This document shows positions 48,086-56,008 of a stretch of DNA of 64,000 nucleotides, in pieces. Location: the NCBI RefSeq assembly GCF_001477625.1, contig NZ_CP013692.1:1364001-1428000 (forward strand), read 5' to 3'. Numbering within the stretch: position 1 is the stretch's first letter; each line of letters opens with the position of its first letter. The DNA comes from Paucibacter sp. KCTC 42545 (GTDB taxonomy: Bacteria > Pseudomonadota > Gammaproteobacteria > Burkholderiales > Burkholderiaceae_C). The position numbers were made by a program, and so were the translations under genes. The notes beneath the pieces were generated by a model that worked only from the letters and a program-made list of their open reading frames with translations, did no database searches and was not told the origin of the DNA.

Positions 48086-49876
48086 TCAGTTGATCATCAC
48101 CATGGCACCTTTGACGGTGGTCTGGCCGCTGGCCGACAGCTCCGCCGTGGCCGTGCCCTTGAGGGAGGCGCCCACCTGGGCTTCGGCGCTGATATTCATG
48201 CCGGCCAGCTTGACGTCCATGTCCGCCTTGATGCTGACGCCTTGGGTGGCCGTGAGCTGGATATTGCCCGTGGCCTTGAGGGTGATGTCCTTGGGGCTGT
48301 CGAGCGCGATGCCGGCGCTGGAGAGCTTGACGGTATTGCCGTTCTGGTCTTTGAGCAGAATGCTTTTGTCCTTGTCGTCCAGCACCATCTGGTTGCCGCC
48401 CGGGGTGCTGAGGGTGATGATCTTGTCTTCCTCATTGAATTCGAACTTGTGCTTGCAGCGGGTCACCAGGGCCTTGGTATTGTTCTCAGCGGCCAGGGCG
48501 TAGGGCGGGGCGTGCTTGCTGCTGTAGAGGCTGCCCAGCACCACGGGGTGGCTGGGGTCGTTGTTGAAGTGCGCCAGCACCACCTCGTCGCCCACCTCGG
48601 GTAAAAAGAAGCTGCCGAAGCCGCTGGAGGCATGGAACTGCAGCAGCCGCGCCCACACGCCCTCGGTGCTGGCTTGCATGGTGGGCAGCTTGACCTGGAT
48701 CTTGTTCTCGCCCTCCGGGTCGCCGTCGAGCTTGAGCACCACGCCGGTTTGCAAGCCGCTGACGCCGGGCAGCAGGCCGGCATTGGGCATGTCCATCACA
48801 TCGGGGCGGCTGGCATGCCAGGTGGGCGCCAGGCCGAACTCGGCGCTGCTGATCCAGTTGCCATCGCTCAAGTCATGCTGCACCGCGCTGACGAAGACAT
48901 CGCCATTGAAGCGCGCGCCAACGCCCGCCAGGGTGATCAGGCTGCCCGGCACGGCCAGGGCGCTGCCCTGAAAGCGCATCTGGCCGCAGATGCGGGCCAG
49001 GCCCGCCTTGCTCTGCACCGCCTTGCTCCAGGCATTCAATTCGTCCTGGCTACGCGGTGCGCAACTCTGCAGGGCCAGCGTGGCTGGGGAGGCCACCTTG
49101 GCTAGGGTCTTGCTGTCCAGATCACCCTGGGCATTGAGGGCTTGGGGCTTGGCATCATCGCTTTGCACCAGGGCTTGCGCCTTGGGGTCCCAGGCGCTGC
49201 ACTGCACGGCGCTCCATTGGCGGCGGGCGTCGATGTCGGCGTCCAGCTCCATCAGGTCTTGGCCCCAGGTCAGGCTCAGCACCGGCGGGCTGCTGGTGTC
49301 AGGCGGCGCCACCTTGACCTTGCCGGCCTGCACATTGACCAGCCAGCCCAGCGCATCGGCGCGGGCCAGCATGAAGTCCCAGTCGCTGCAGTGGTATTGC
49401 ACGATCTCTTTGTGGGTGATCGCGCTGCTGCTGACATCGGCTTGCAGGCCGGCATTGCTGATCAGGCTTTGCAAGATGTCGGCGTCGCTTTGCTCCACGT
49501 AGTTGGCGCTGCGGCGGTCCAGGCTCATCTTGCAGGCGGCGTCGCGGCATTCAACCACCAGGCGGCAGTCGTTGCTGCTGCTGATCTTGAGGCCGTGGCG
49601 CACCACGATGCCGCTGAAGATGGACGCTTCTTGGTCGCCATAGCCGCAGCTGATCTGGATGGCCGTGCCCGGCTTGAACAGCTCGCCATCGCTGAGCGGG
49701 CTTTCGTTCTTGGCCATATCGCCGTCGGCCAGCACCAGGCGCGCCCAGGGCAGGGCATTTAGGGCATGGCGCACGCTCAGCGAAATCAGGGCCAGGTCTT
49801 GCTGCGCCTTGCCAGCGCAGCTCACGCTGATGCGCAGCGGGCCTTCGGCATCGAGGAGGGGCGAGGGCGCGCTCAT
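48086..49876 (-). CDS. eCIS VgrG-like spike protein (Afp8/Pvc8)
   Basis: The 596-residue trimeric spike protein has a gp27-like first half (SDGELFKPGTAIQISCGYGD, VVRHGLKISSSNDCRLVVEC, SDWDFMLARADALGWLVNVQ) and a gp5-like OB domain with ASSGFGSFFLPEVGDEVVLA and FNNDPSHPVVLGSLYSSKHA. A C-terminal beta-helix of short repeats (KDITLKATGNIQLTATQGVS) follows. It carries no extra effector domain. It is followed by the PAAR gene after 19 bases. Confidence 0.95.
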   Translation of the reverse strand: MSAPSPLLDAEGPLRISVSCAGKAQQDLALISLSVRHALNALPWARLVLADGDMAKNESPLSDGELFKPGTAIQISCGYGDQEASIFSGIVVRHGLKISSSNDCRLVVECRDAACKMSLDRRSANYVEQSDADILQSLISNAGLQADVSSSAITHKEIVQYHCSDWDFMLARADALGWLVNVQAGKVKVAPPDTSSPPVLSLTWGQDLMELDADIDARRQWSAVQCSAWDPKAQALVQSDDAKPQALNAQGDLDSKTLAKVASPATLALQSCAPRSQDELNAWSKAVQSKAGLARICGQMRFQGSALAVPGSLITLAGVGARFNGDVFVSAVQHDLSDGNWISSAEFGLAPTWHASRPDVMDMPNAGLLPGVSGLQTGVVLKLDGDPEGENKIQVKLPTMQASTEGVWARLLQFHASSGFGSFFLPEVGDEVVLAHFNNDPSHPVVLGSLYSSKHAPPYALAAENNTKALVTRCKHKFEFNEEDKIITLSTPGGNQMVLDDKDKSILLKDQNGNTVKLSSAGIALDSPKDITLKATGNIQLTATQGVSIKADMDVKLAGMNISAEAQVGASLKGTATAELSASGQTTVKGAMVMIN

Positions 49877-49891
49877 GGTTGGGCTTTTGCT

Positions 49892-50599
49892 TCAGGCCAG
49901 CGGCGGAAAGTGCAGGCGGGTGCCGGGGGCGATGCGGCGGAACTCACGCAGGCCGTTGAAGCGGGCCACTTGCGGGTAGTAGCGGCTGTCGCCGTAGATG
50001 CGCAGGCACAGCAAGGGCAGGGTATCGCCTTCCACCACTTCCACCGCGTGGCTGAGGTCGGGGCTGGAACGGTTGGCGCGCAGCTGCCCTTCGGCTGCCG
50101 ACACAAAGCCCAGAAAGGCCAGCTGCGCTCTGGCCCGCAGCGGCGCACCGCCGGGGCTGAACAAGGTGTACTGGGTGCTGATGGACTGCAGGCGACCGTA
50201 GAAAATAAGCGTGCCCCAGAGCAGCTGCACATGGTTGGGTTCGTGGAACTCGCCGTTGTAGTTGTAGATGATGCGGGACATGGCCTCGATCTGCCCGGCC
50301 ACATCTTTGGGCACATCGCTGCCTTGCGGATGCGGCACCACGCCGGTGCCGTCAAAGACCACTTGGAAGCTGATGGTGTCGGGGTTGACCGCATTGAAGC
50401 GGCCGGGGTTGCCCACCTGGCCCGGCGTGCGCGTGGTGTTGTAGCAAATGCTGCGCTGGTGGGTGAATTCGGCCGGGTTGATCACCAGCTTGTAGAACTT
50501 CTTATCCTCGACATAGACCTTGCCGTCCTTGCCCACCGAACACCGCGTGATGGACAGGGGCTGCTTGGCACCCGAGGCGGGCAGGGCGGTGGCGGCCAT
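49892..50599 (-). CDS. eCIS LysM-domain hub protein (Afp7/Pvc7)
   Basis: The start at 50599 (MAATALPASGAKQPLSITRC) is used; earlier residues of the frame come from the previous gene. The 235-residue protein carries the family phrases YKLVINPAEFTHQRSI, DTISFQVVFDGTGVVP and FYGRLQSISTQYTLFSPGG, with a C-terminal LysM motif VVEGDTLPLLCLRIYGDSRY followed by NGL and RLHFPPL. In Afp and PVC this protein joins the tube to the spike. The gap to the upstream small gene is four bases. Confidence 0.93.
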   Translation of the reverse strand: MAATALPASGAKQPLSITRCSVGKDGKVYVEDKKFYKLVINPAEFTHQRSICYNTTRTPGQVGNPGRFNAVNPDTISFQVVFDGTGVVPHPQGSDVPKDVAGQIEAMSRIIYNYNGEFHEPNHVQLLWGTLIFYGRLQSISTQYTLFSPGGAPLRARAQLAFLGFVSAAEGQLRANRSSPDLSHAVEVVEGDTLPLLCLRIYGDSRYYPQVARFNGLREFRRIAPGTRLHFPPLA

Positions 50600-50603
50600 G
50601 AGG

Positions 50604-50807
50604 TCAACGCTCCCGCAGCTCTTGCAAATGGCCGGCCAGCCAGCGCCGGCATTCGGCCAGGATTTCTTGCTTGAGTTGTTCGCGTTCGTCGCAGCCTTGC
50701 GAGTCTTGCCCAGCGCAGCTGCCTGACTTGGGCGCAGCCTCATCCCCCGAGTCTTGCGGGGCTTCAACGCGAGCCTTGAGCAGCAGTTGGCGGACTTCGA
50801 TGGGCAT
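50604..50807 (-). CDS. Small eCIS protein (Afp6-like, DUF5908)
   Basis: A 67-residue protein starting MPIEVRQLLLKARVEA, the conserved head of DUF5908 (M-P-I-E-I/V-R-x-L-x-I/L-K). The rest is charged with a helical end LKQEILAECRRWLAGHLQEL. It always sits between the tube and LysM genes of eCIS clusters; its role is not proven. It carries two cysteines in the middle. Confidence 0.82.
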   Translation of the reverse strand: MPIEVRQLLLKARVEAPQDSGDEAAPKSGSCAGQDSQGCDEREQLKQEILAECRRWLAGHLQELRER

Positions 50808-50849
50808 GGCTTTGAGTTTGCTAAGGTTTCTCTTGCGCGGTGACGCGGT

Positions 50850-51350
50850 TCAGGTCGAGCTGCAGTACTGATAGGCCAGTTCGATCTGCTCGATGGCGGC
50901 CTCATTGCTGGTCGAGTTGAAGGGGTCGATGTCCCAGCGCACTGGGTAGGCATTGCGGCACCACCACACCAGCAGCGGGTCGCCGGCGGCGTTGATCAAT
51001 TGCACCTTCACGCTGGCCAGCTTGATCGGCTCGTTCAAACCGCCTTCGAGCACCTTGCGGCACCATTTGACGAAGGGGGACTGGCGGTCGATCAGGCCAC
51101 GCTTGAGCTTGAGGCGGCGCGCTTTGGGGGCGGCGGGCAGCTGATGGATGAAGCGGTTCTCGCCCCCTTCGGCCACGTCTTCCGTCTCCAGGCTTTGTTC
51201 CAGGCCGGACACCTCTTGAAAGGAGGACTGCACGGCCGAGCCTGCCTCGGGCAGGCCGAAGAACTCGACCTTGAAGGCGAAGGCAACCGGCAGGTCCTGC
51301 AGTGAGGCGGCAGGACCGCTGCCTTTGGCGGCGGACGGCTTGGTGGCCAT
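50850..51350 (-). CDS. eCIS inner tube protein 2 (Afp5-like)
   Basis: The 166-residue protein belongs to the gp19-like tube family: AFKVEFFGLPEAGSAVQSSF, QEVSGLEQSLETEDVAEGGE, KLKRGLIDRQSPFVKWCRKV and WDIDPFNSTSNEAAIEQIEL are the usual landmarks. Compared with the main tube gene (51358) it carries a longer N-terminus and probably forms the first ring on the baseplate hub, as Afp5 does. A seven-base gap follows the tube-1 gene, so co-translation is likely. Confidence 0.92.
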   Translation of the reverse strand: MATKPSAAKGSGPAASLQDLPVAFAFKVEFFGLPEAGSAVQSSFQEVSGLEQSLETEDVAEGGENRFIHQLPAAPKARRLKLKRGLIDRQSPFVKWCRKVLEGGLNEPIKLASVKVQLINAAGDPLLVWWCRNAYPVRWDIDPFNSTSNEAAIEQIELAYQYCSST

Positions 51351-51357
51351 GCGCGGC

Positions 51358-51816
51358 TCAGCCGTTGGCGATGGTCAGGCCTTCATGGGCGATCTCGATG
51401 GATTCGACCGCCACCTCATTGCCCTCGGCCTTCAAGTCGGTGCCGGTGACCTTGGTGGGCCAGGCATTGTTGAGGGTCCAGACCATGGTGGGGGCGCCGG
51501 CTTCGTCGAGCAGGCTGATGGTCACCGGCACGCGCTTGATGGTGTTCATCTTGATGGAGTTGAACCAGTCCCAGAATTTGTTGTCAGACTTGAACACGCC
51601 CTTCTTCATCGTGACATTGCCGAACTTTTTCAGCCCCGGCATCTTGATGGCCGAGAACACCGGGCTGTCGCCATGCCGGTATTCGATGGGCTGGGCTTCG
51701 GCGTCCAGGCCGGACACCTCCTCAAACGACATCACCGCCGAATCCCACTTCACCTGGAAGTAGAACTTGGGCAGGGGCCAGACATTGGTGGATTGCTTGC
51801 TTCCGTCATCAGCCAT
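51358..51816 (-). CDS. eCIS main inner tube protein (Afp1-like)
   Basis: The 152-residue tube subunit: PLPKFYFQVKWDSAVMSFEE, VSGLDAEAQPIEYRHGDS, MPGLKKFGNVTMKKGVFKSD and KFWDWFNSIKMNTIKRVPV are the classic phrases of the eCIS/T4 gp19 tube. It should stack in hexameric rings inside the sheath and hold the cargo. A strong GGAGCAAATC site precedes the start. A 122-base gap separates it from the sheath gene. Confidence 0.95.
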   Translation of the reverse strand: MADDGSKQSTNVWPLPKFYFQVKWDSAVMSFEEVSGLDAEAQPIEYRHGDSPVFSAIKMPGLKKFGNVTMKKGVFKSDNKFWDWFNSIKMNTIKRVPVTISLLDEAGAPTMVWTLNNAWPTKVTGTDLKAEGNEVAVESIEIAHEGLTIANG

Positions 51817-51862
51817 GATTTGCTCCGCGAAGTTTTCTTGAATGCTGTTCTGTGGGGCTTAT

Positions 51863-51884
51863 GCGGCTCGTCTTGCTCAGCCGC
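51863..51884 (-). promoter_or_regulatory. Possible hairpin between the sheath and tube genes
   Basis: GCGGCT / AGCCGC arms with a 10-base loop in the longest gap (51817-51938) within the structural cluster. It may tune the sheath-to-tube ratio by pausing or processing. There is no T-run, and it is rated weak. Confidence 0.25.
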
Positions 51885-51938
51885 GCTCAGGTCGGGCGGC
51901 CAAACCTTGGATGAACTCGCATGCGCCCGTGAAAGGTC

Positions 51939-53882
51939 TTAGGACTTGGGCATTTGCTGCTGGAATGTGATTTCGATGAACTCGGCCGGCCGCACCATGG
52001 CCACCAGCACGGTCACCCGCAAAATGCCTTCGAGCACATCGTCGGGCGTCATGGTCTCGCCCAGGCCGACATGCACGCTGAAGGCGTCTTCCGGCACGGC
52101 ACCCATCAAACCGCCGCGCTTCCAGATGCTGGTCAAAAAGTTGGTGATCATGCTTTTGATGGTGACCCAGGTATTGGCCACATTGGGCTCGAACACCATG
52201 GCCTTGGCGGCAAGCCGGCAAGACTCTTCCAACATGATCATGGTGCGGCGCACATTGATGTAGCGCCAGTCCAGGCTATTGCCGTCCAGGGTGCGGCCGC
52301 CCCAGACCAGCACGCCTTCGCCGATGAAGCTGCGGATGGCATTGATGGACTTGCCTTGGGCGGTGACGTTGAGGTCCTCCTGGTCCACCGCAGAAATGCT
52401 GACCGTGGGCGAGATCACGCCGTTCAGGCTGACATTGGCCGGTGCCTTCCACACGCCGCGGGTGTTGTCCACCATGGTGTACACCCCGGCCATGGCGGCG
52501 CTGGGGGCGAGGATATTGAGCTGGCGTCGGATCTCGGTGAGGATGGTGTTGAACACGCCGCTGGCATTGGCCAGGGTTTTGTTGAGCAGGGCGTGGCGCG
52601 ATTCCACCGCGGCGGCCAGCTCTGCCGTCGTCAAGGGGCAGGGCAGCAGGGCCTCGGCCTCGTCCCAGGCCTTGGCGGCGGCGTCTTGGGCGGCAGCGTC
52701 GCCGCCGTCGGCCTTGGCCTTGTCGATGGCGGCCTGGCGGGCCGGGTCTTGCAAGGTGTTTTCCACCGCGCTCAGGGCCAGCTTGGCGGCCTCGGGATCA
52801 CCGGCGGCGGTAAGTGCGGCCTGGGCCTCGGTCACGGCGGTATCGGCGGCGCTCGTCTCCTCAGCCGTGGGGGCGGGTTCAGTCTTAGCGGCCAGTGCGG
52901 CCTGGGCCGCCTTGGCTTCGTCCAGCGCTTTTTGTGCGGCCTTGGCTTTTTCGATGATGGCCTTGTAGCGCAGGGCGGCGCGTTCGGTTTTGGCCAGATC
53001 GGCGGTGATGCCTTCGATGGCGTCAAACAGCGAGCGCTGCTGCGGCTTGCTGGCGTCCGGGCGGGCGTCGGGCAGTTTCAGCTCGGCGCGTAGCAACTGC
53101 TTGACGGTAGCGGCGCTGCTGCTGGCGATGTTCTCAAAGCTGAGTTCCTTCTCGCCCACCACACCGGTATTGAGCCAGGGGTAGTAGGCCGAGGCGAAGT
53201 TGAGGAAGTTGATGCCCAGGCTGTTGCGGAACTTGGCCACCGGGTCGCCGTCGGGTTCCGGGCTGTTGCGGGCCTTGTCACCGCCCCAGACATCCAGAAT
53301 GGCAACCCGGTTGCGCATGCGGTCGCCGCAATGCGAGAGCATGGCTTGCTGGATGGCGGTGCAGGTGTCCCGGTCGAAGCGCACCGCCTCGGGGATCACC
53401 AGCATGGTGGGCTCTTGCTCCTTGAGCAACTCGTCGATGCCGGCGGTGAAAGCATCGGCATCCAGCTCTTGCGTGTAGTTGCCGACCGAGACGATGTAGC
53501 AGGCGCCGCCATTGTTCTGGAAGAAGTGTCGCAGGGCGTTGTAGAGACCGTAGTCCCCGCCCTTGCTGCCCTTGACCTTGCTGAGCATGTAGCCGGCGGC
53601 GCTTTTGGGGTCGTCAGCCCTGGTCTCGGCGCTGAAGTGGCTGTCCTCGCCGGCTGCGACGGCCTTGACCTCAAACAGCGGCTTGGGAGAGCCACCGAAA
53701 TACTGGGCGTACTCGCCCATGGAGCTGATGCGCCAGGGCTTCATGCTCAGGGGCGTGTTGTGGTTATCGGCCTTTTCCGTGTAGCCGATGAAGGCCGGCA
53801 CGGCCGTGGCCACTTCGACCACGGAGTTGGGAAAGGCATTCTTCTCGACGATATAGACGCCAGGCGTCTTCATTGCAGCCAT
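51939..53882 (-). CDS. eCIS contractile sheath protein (single copy)
   Basis: The 647-residue sheath: MKTPGVYIVEKNAFPNSVVE, VPAFIGYTEKA, LRHFFQNNGGACYIVSVGNY and the C-terminal GEGVLVWGGRTLDGNSLDWR with INVRRTMIMLEESCR are the standard sheath landmarks. Afp and PVC have three sheath genes; here there is one. Residues about 283-415 are an Ala/Lys/Glu-rich helical insert (EKAKAAQKALDEAKAAQAAL and similar), longer than the loop found at this place in most sheaths. The conserved ending DVLEGILRVTVLVAMVRPAE matches the C-terminal strands that link neighbouring subunits. Confidence 0.95.
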   Translation of the reverse strand: MAAMKTPGVYIVEKNAFPNSVVEVATAVPAFIGYTEKADNHNTPLSMKPWRISSMGEYAQYFGGSPKPLFEVKAVAAGEDSHFSAETRADDPKSAAGYMLSKVKGSKGGDYGLYNALRHFFQNNGGACYIVSVGNYTQELDADAFTAGIDELLKEQEPTMLVIPEAVRFDRDTCTAIQQAMLSHCGDRMRNRVAILDVWGGDKARNSPEPDGDPVAKFRNSLGINFLNFASAYYPWLNTGVVGEKELSFENIASSSAATVKQLLRAELKLPDARPDASKPQQRSLFDAIEGITADLAKTERAALRYKAIIEKAKAAQKALDEAKAAQAALAAKTEPAPTAEETSAADTAVTEAQAALTAAGDPEAAKLALSAVENTLQDPARQAAIDKAKADGGDAAAQDAAAKAWDEAEALLPCPLTTAELAAAVESRHALLNKTLANASGVFNTILTEIRRQLNILAPSAAMAGVYTMVDNTRGVWKAPANVSLNGVISPTVSISAVDQEDLNVTAQGKSINAIRSFIGEGVLVWGGRTLDGNSLDWRYINVRRTMIMLEESCRLAAKAMVFEPNVANTWVTIKSMITNFLTSIWKRGGLMGAVPEDAFSVHVGLGETMTPDDVLEGILRVTVLVAMVRPAEFIEITFQQQMPKS

Positions 53883-53915
53883 CTTGATCTCCTGGTTCGG
53901 TGGGCGGGCGACTGT

Positions 53916-54635
53916 TTAGCGCTGTACAAAGATTTCACTGACTGGCCAGCGGTGGCCTCGGTTGAACTCATAGCTCAGGGTGCGTGGGCTGGCACCGGGC
54001 AGGCGTGCCAGCAAGCGGCGCGGTGGGTCCACGCCGACATCGTGTAGCTCGAGCCGCAGGCTCGGGCGTTCACACATCAGCAAGCGCTTGCGCGAGCGAA
54101 AGACTTGGGCCTGTCGGCCATCAGGCAGGCGCTCGGGCGCGCCGGCCTCGAAGCGCACGCGCTGATCGGCGTCCAGCAACTGCAGCCGGTGGTCACTCCA
54201 ATCGCCCACGAGCAAGAACTTCCAGATGCTGCGCCTGGCCTTGATGGTGACTTGCTGGCGGTTGTCGGCCAGGCTTTGCAGCCAGGCCTCAAAGTCTTCG
54301 ATGCCAGGTTTGACCAGCGGCAATCGCAGTTGCAGCAAGGGCAGGGCTTCGCTGTAGTTGGAAAAGTGGCGGTCGCGCGAGGCCAGGGTCCAGCACAAAT
54401 CATGCGCGGGGCGCTCCTCCCAAATCGCCCGCAAACTAGTGCTGGGGGCCAGCAGCGTGAGTGACTGGGCATTGCTGCGCAGCACCAGCTGGTGGCGGGT
54501 GATCAGGGCCTGGGCGCATTCGCAGGGGCGGAACTCGAGGTCGCGGGTCTGGCCGGCGGGGAAGTATTGATGGGCCACTTGCGCCTGGGCCAGCACCTGG
54601 TAGCTGAGCATGCGATCGCGGATGAGATCGCTCAT
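53916..54635 (-). CDS. Uncharacterised eCIS-cluster protein
   Basis: A 239-residue protein between the cap gene and the sheath gene; it overlaps the cap gene by four bases. Content: MSDLIRDRMLSYQVLAQAQV, RSNAQSLTLLAPSTSLRAIW, SRKRLLMCERPSLRLELHDV and TLSYEFNRGHRWPVSEIFVQ. It appears beta-rich and soluble with no signal peptide. The phrase near the end (L-S-Y-x-F-N-R-G-H-R) resembles carboxypeptidase-regulatory-like beta-sandwiches. It could be a cap extension, collar or assembly factor. Not part of the reference Afp/PVC set as far as I know. Confidence 0.65.
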   Translation of the reverse strand: MSDLIRDRMLSYQVLAQAQVAHQYFPAGQTRDLEFRPCECAQALITRHQLVLRSNAQSLTLLAPSTSLRAIWEERPAHDLCWTLASRDRHFSNYSEALPLLQLRLPLVKPGIEDFEAWLQSLADNRQQVTIKARRSIWKFLLVGDWSDHRLQLLDADQRVRFEAGAPERLPDGRQAQVFRSRKRLLMCERPSLRLELHDVGVDPPRRLLARLPGASPRTLSYEFNRGHRWPVSEIFVQR

Positions 54636-55201
54636 GACAGGCCCCGGGTCTGGGTTTGGTGGATAGGCGTTTCGCGCAGCTCAATCTGCTGCGAATCCAT
54701 GCTGACCATGCGCACCCGGTACAGCACCGAAGGCAGATAGCGTCCGCTGTGAATGCCCCACAAGCTGTGCATTTCGGAGCTGCTGAGGTTTTCGATATTG
54801 AGCACCAGGCGCTCCAGCCTTTCATCCAGCTCGGGCGTGTTCTGGTGGTCGATCACCGGTTTGCCCTGAAAAAAGCTGATCGCGCTGGACAAGAACTTGA
54901 GCGCCTCGGGATAGTTGTTGCCGCTGAAATTGGCGGCGCACATCACCAGCAAATTCAGGTAGACCGGGTCGGCACCCCGTAACTGGCTATTGATGCTGAC
55001 CGACTGTCCCACGCGGTGGGCCATGGTGTCGCGCTCCACACCGGCCAGAAACAGCACCAGTTTGTTGGCGACTTGCGGCACCAAGGCGCCGCTTTGCTCA
55101 TGCAGATTCGACAGCACGGCCAGATCATCCGGCACCTGGTAGCGCAGGCGCAGATGCTGGTTGAGTTGGCCGGCCATTTGGCCGAGTGCGGCATCGATCA
55201 T
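54632..55201 (-). CDS. eCIS cap protein, DUF4255 (Afp16/Pvc16-like)
   Basis: The ATG at 55201 (MIDAALGQMAGQLNQHLRLR) fits the family head M-I-x-x-A-L; a GTG at 55210 is the longer option. The 189-residue product carries VPDDLAVLSNLHEQSG, VANKLVLFLAGVERD and PVYLNLLVMCAANFSGNNYP followed by EALKFLSSAISFFQGK, all typical of DUF4255. In Afp/PVC it terminates the tube and sheath at the far end. It is the first gene of the eCIS transcription unit; the 120 bases upstream separate it from the two-component genes. Confidence 0.92.
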   Translation of the reverse strand: MIDAALGQMAGQLNQHLRLRYQVPDDLAVLSNLHEQSGALVPQVANKLVLFLAGVERDTMAHRVGQSVSINSQLRGADPVYLNLLVMCAANFSGNNYPEALKFLSSAISFFQGKPVIDHQNTPELDERLERLVLNIENLSSSEMHSLWGIHSGRYLPSVLYRVRMVSMDSQQIELRETPIHQTQTRGLS

Positions 55202-55321
55202 GATGGGCACAAGACTAGGCCTTGCGCGTCCCGCCCGCCATCGGCTGCAGGCTGAATTTGCATCAGCAAATTGCTGATCGCGTAAACCCTGAACTGAACT
55301 CGGCGCTGGCGCAGTGGCGGC

Positions 55322-56008
55322 TCAGTTCGGGCGCGAGCGCGGCCGCACCGCTTCCAGGCTGGACAAGCCTTCGCGCAGCGCAAAGCGCGTCAGCTCGGCA
55401 ATGCCCTGAATTTTGAGCTTGGCGAAGACATGCTCGCGATGGGTGGCTACCGTCTTGGCGCTGAGGTGCAGGTGCAGGGCAATCTCCTGAGCCGAATAGC
55501 CCTCCGATAGCAGCTGCACCATCTCGCGCTCGCGTGGTGTCAGCATGCCGCAGCTGGTGCGTTGTTGTGATTCATCGGGGGCTTGCGCTTGTTGCAGGTT
55601 CTTGAGCACTGCGTCGAGCAACTCGCCACTCAAGAACAGCTGCTGCGCCATGACGCGGCGGATGCCACGGGCCAGCTCGTCAAAAGAGTTTTCCTTCAGC
55701 ACATAACCGTTGGCGCCGGCGTCCAGCGCGGCGCGGACTTGGGAGATTTGTGAGTGCACCGACAGGCACAGCATCTTGCAAGGCAATTGTTCCTGGCGGA
55801 TGCGACGCATCGCCTCGATGCCGTTCATGCAGGGCATGGCAATGTCAATCAGTAGTACATCGGGTTCGAGTTCACGGGCCAGGCGCAGCAACTCCATGCC
55901 GTCGCGCGCCTGGGCCACCACCTCGAGATCGGACTCACGCTCCAGCAGCGAGATCAGTCCTTCGCGAACGATGTGATGATCGTCCGCGACGATGACGCGG
56001 ATCTTCAT
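55322..56008 (-). CDS. NarL/FixJ-type response regulator
   Basis: The start at 56008 (MKIRVIVADDHHIVREGL) overlaps the histidine kinase stop by four bases. The 228-residue protein has the receiver domain with D9/D10, phosphoacceptor D55 in LLIDIAMPCMNG, and K in YVLKENSFDEL. A LuxR-type HTH follows: MLTPREREMVQLLSEGYSAQ then HLHLSAKTVATHREHVF. The gene lies 120 bases upstream of the first eCIS gene on the same strand, making it a good candidate to control the cluster. Confidence 0.93.
   Translation of the reverse strand: MKIRVIVADDHHIVREGLISLLERESDLEVVAQARDGMELLRLARELEPDVLLIDIAMPCMNGIEAMRRIRQEQLPCKMLCLSVHSQISQVRAALDAGANGYVLKENSFDELARGIRRVMAQQLFLSGELLDAVLKNLQQAQAPDESQQRTSCGMLTPREREMVQLLSEGYSAQEIALHLHLSAKTVATHREHVFAKLKIQGIAELTRFALREGLSSLEAVRPRSRPN

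Noticed and set aside
47767..49876. Type VI secretion system, because of VgrG and PAAR
   Set aside because: No TssJ/L/M membrane complex, TssBC or ClpV-type genes. The LysM hub, DUF4255 cap, DUF5908, DUF4157 and Afp15-type ATPase mark an eCIS.
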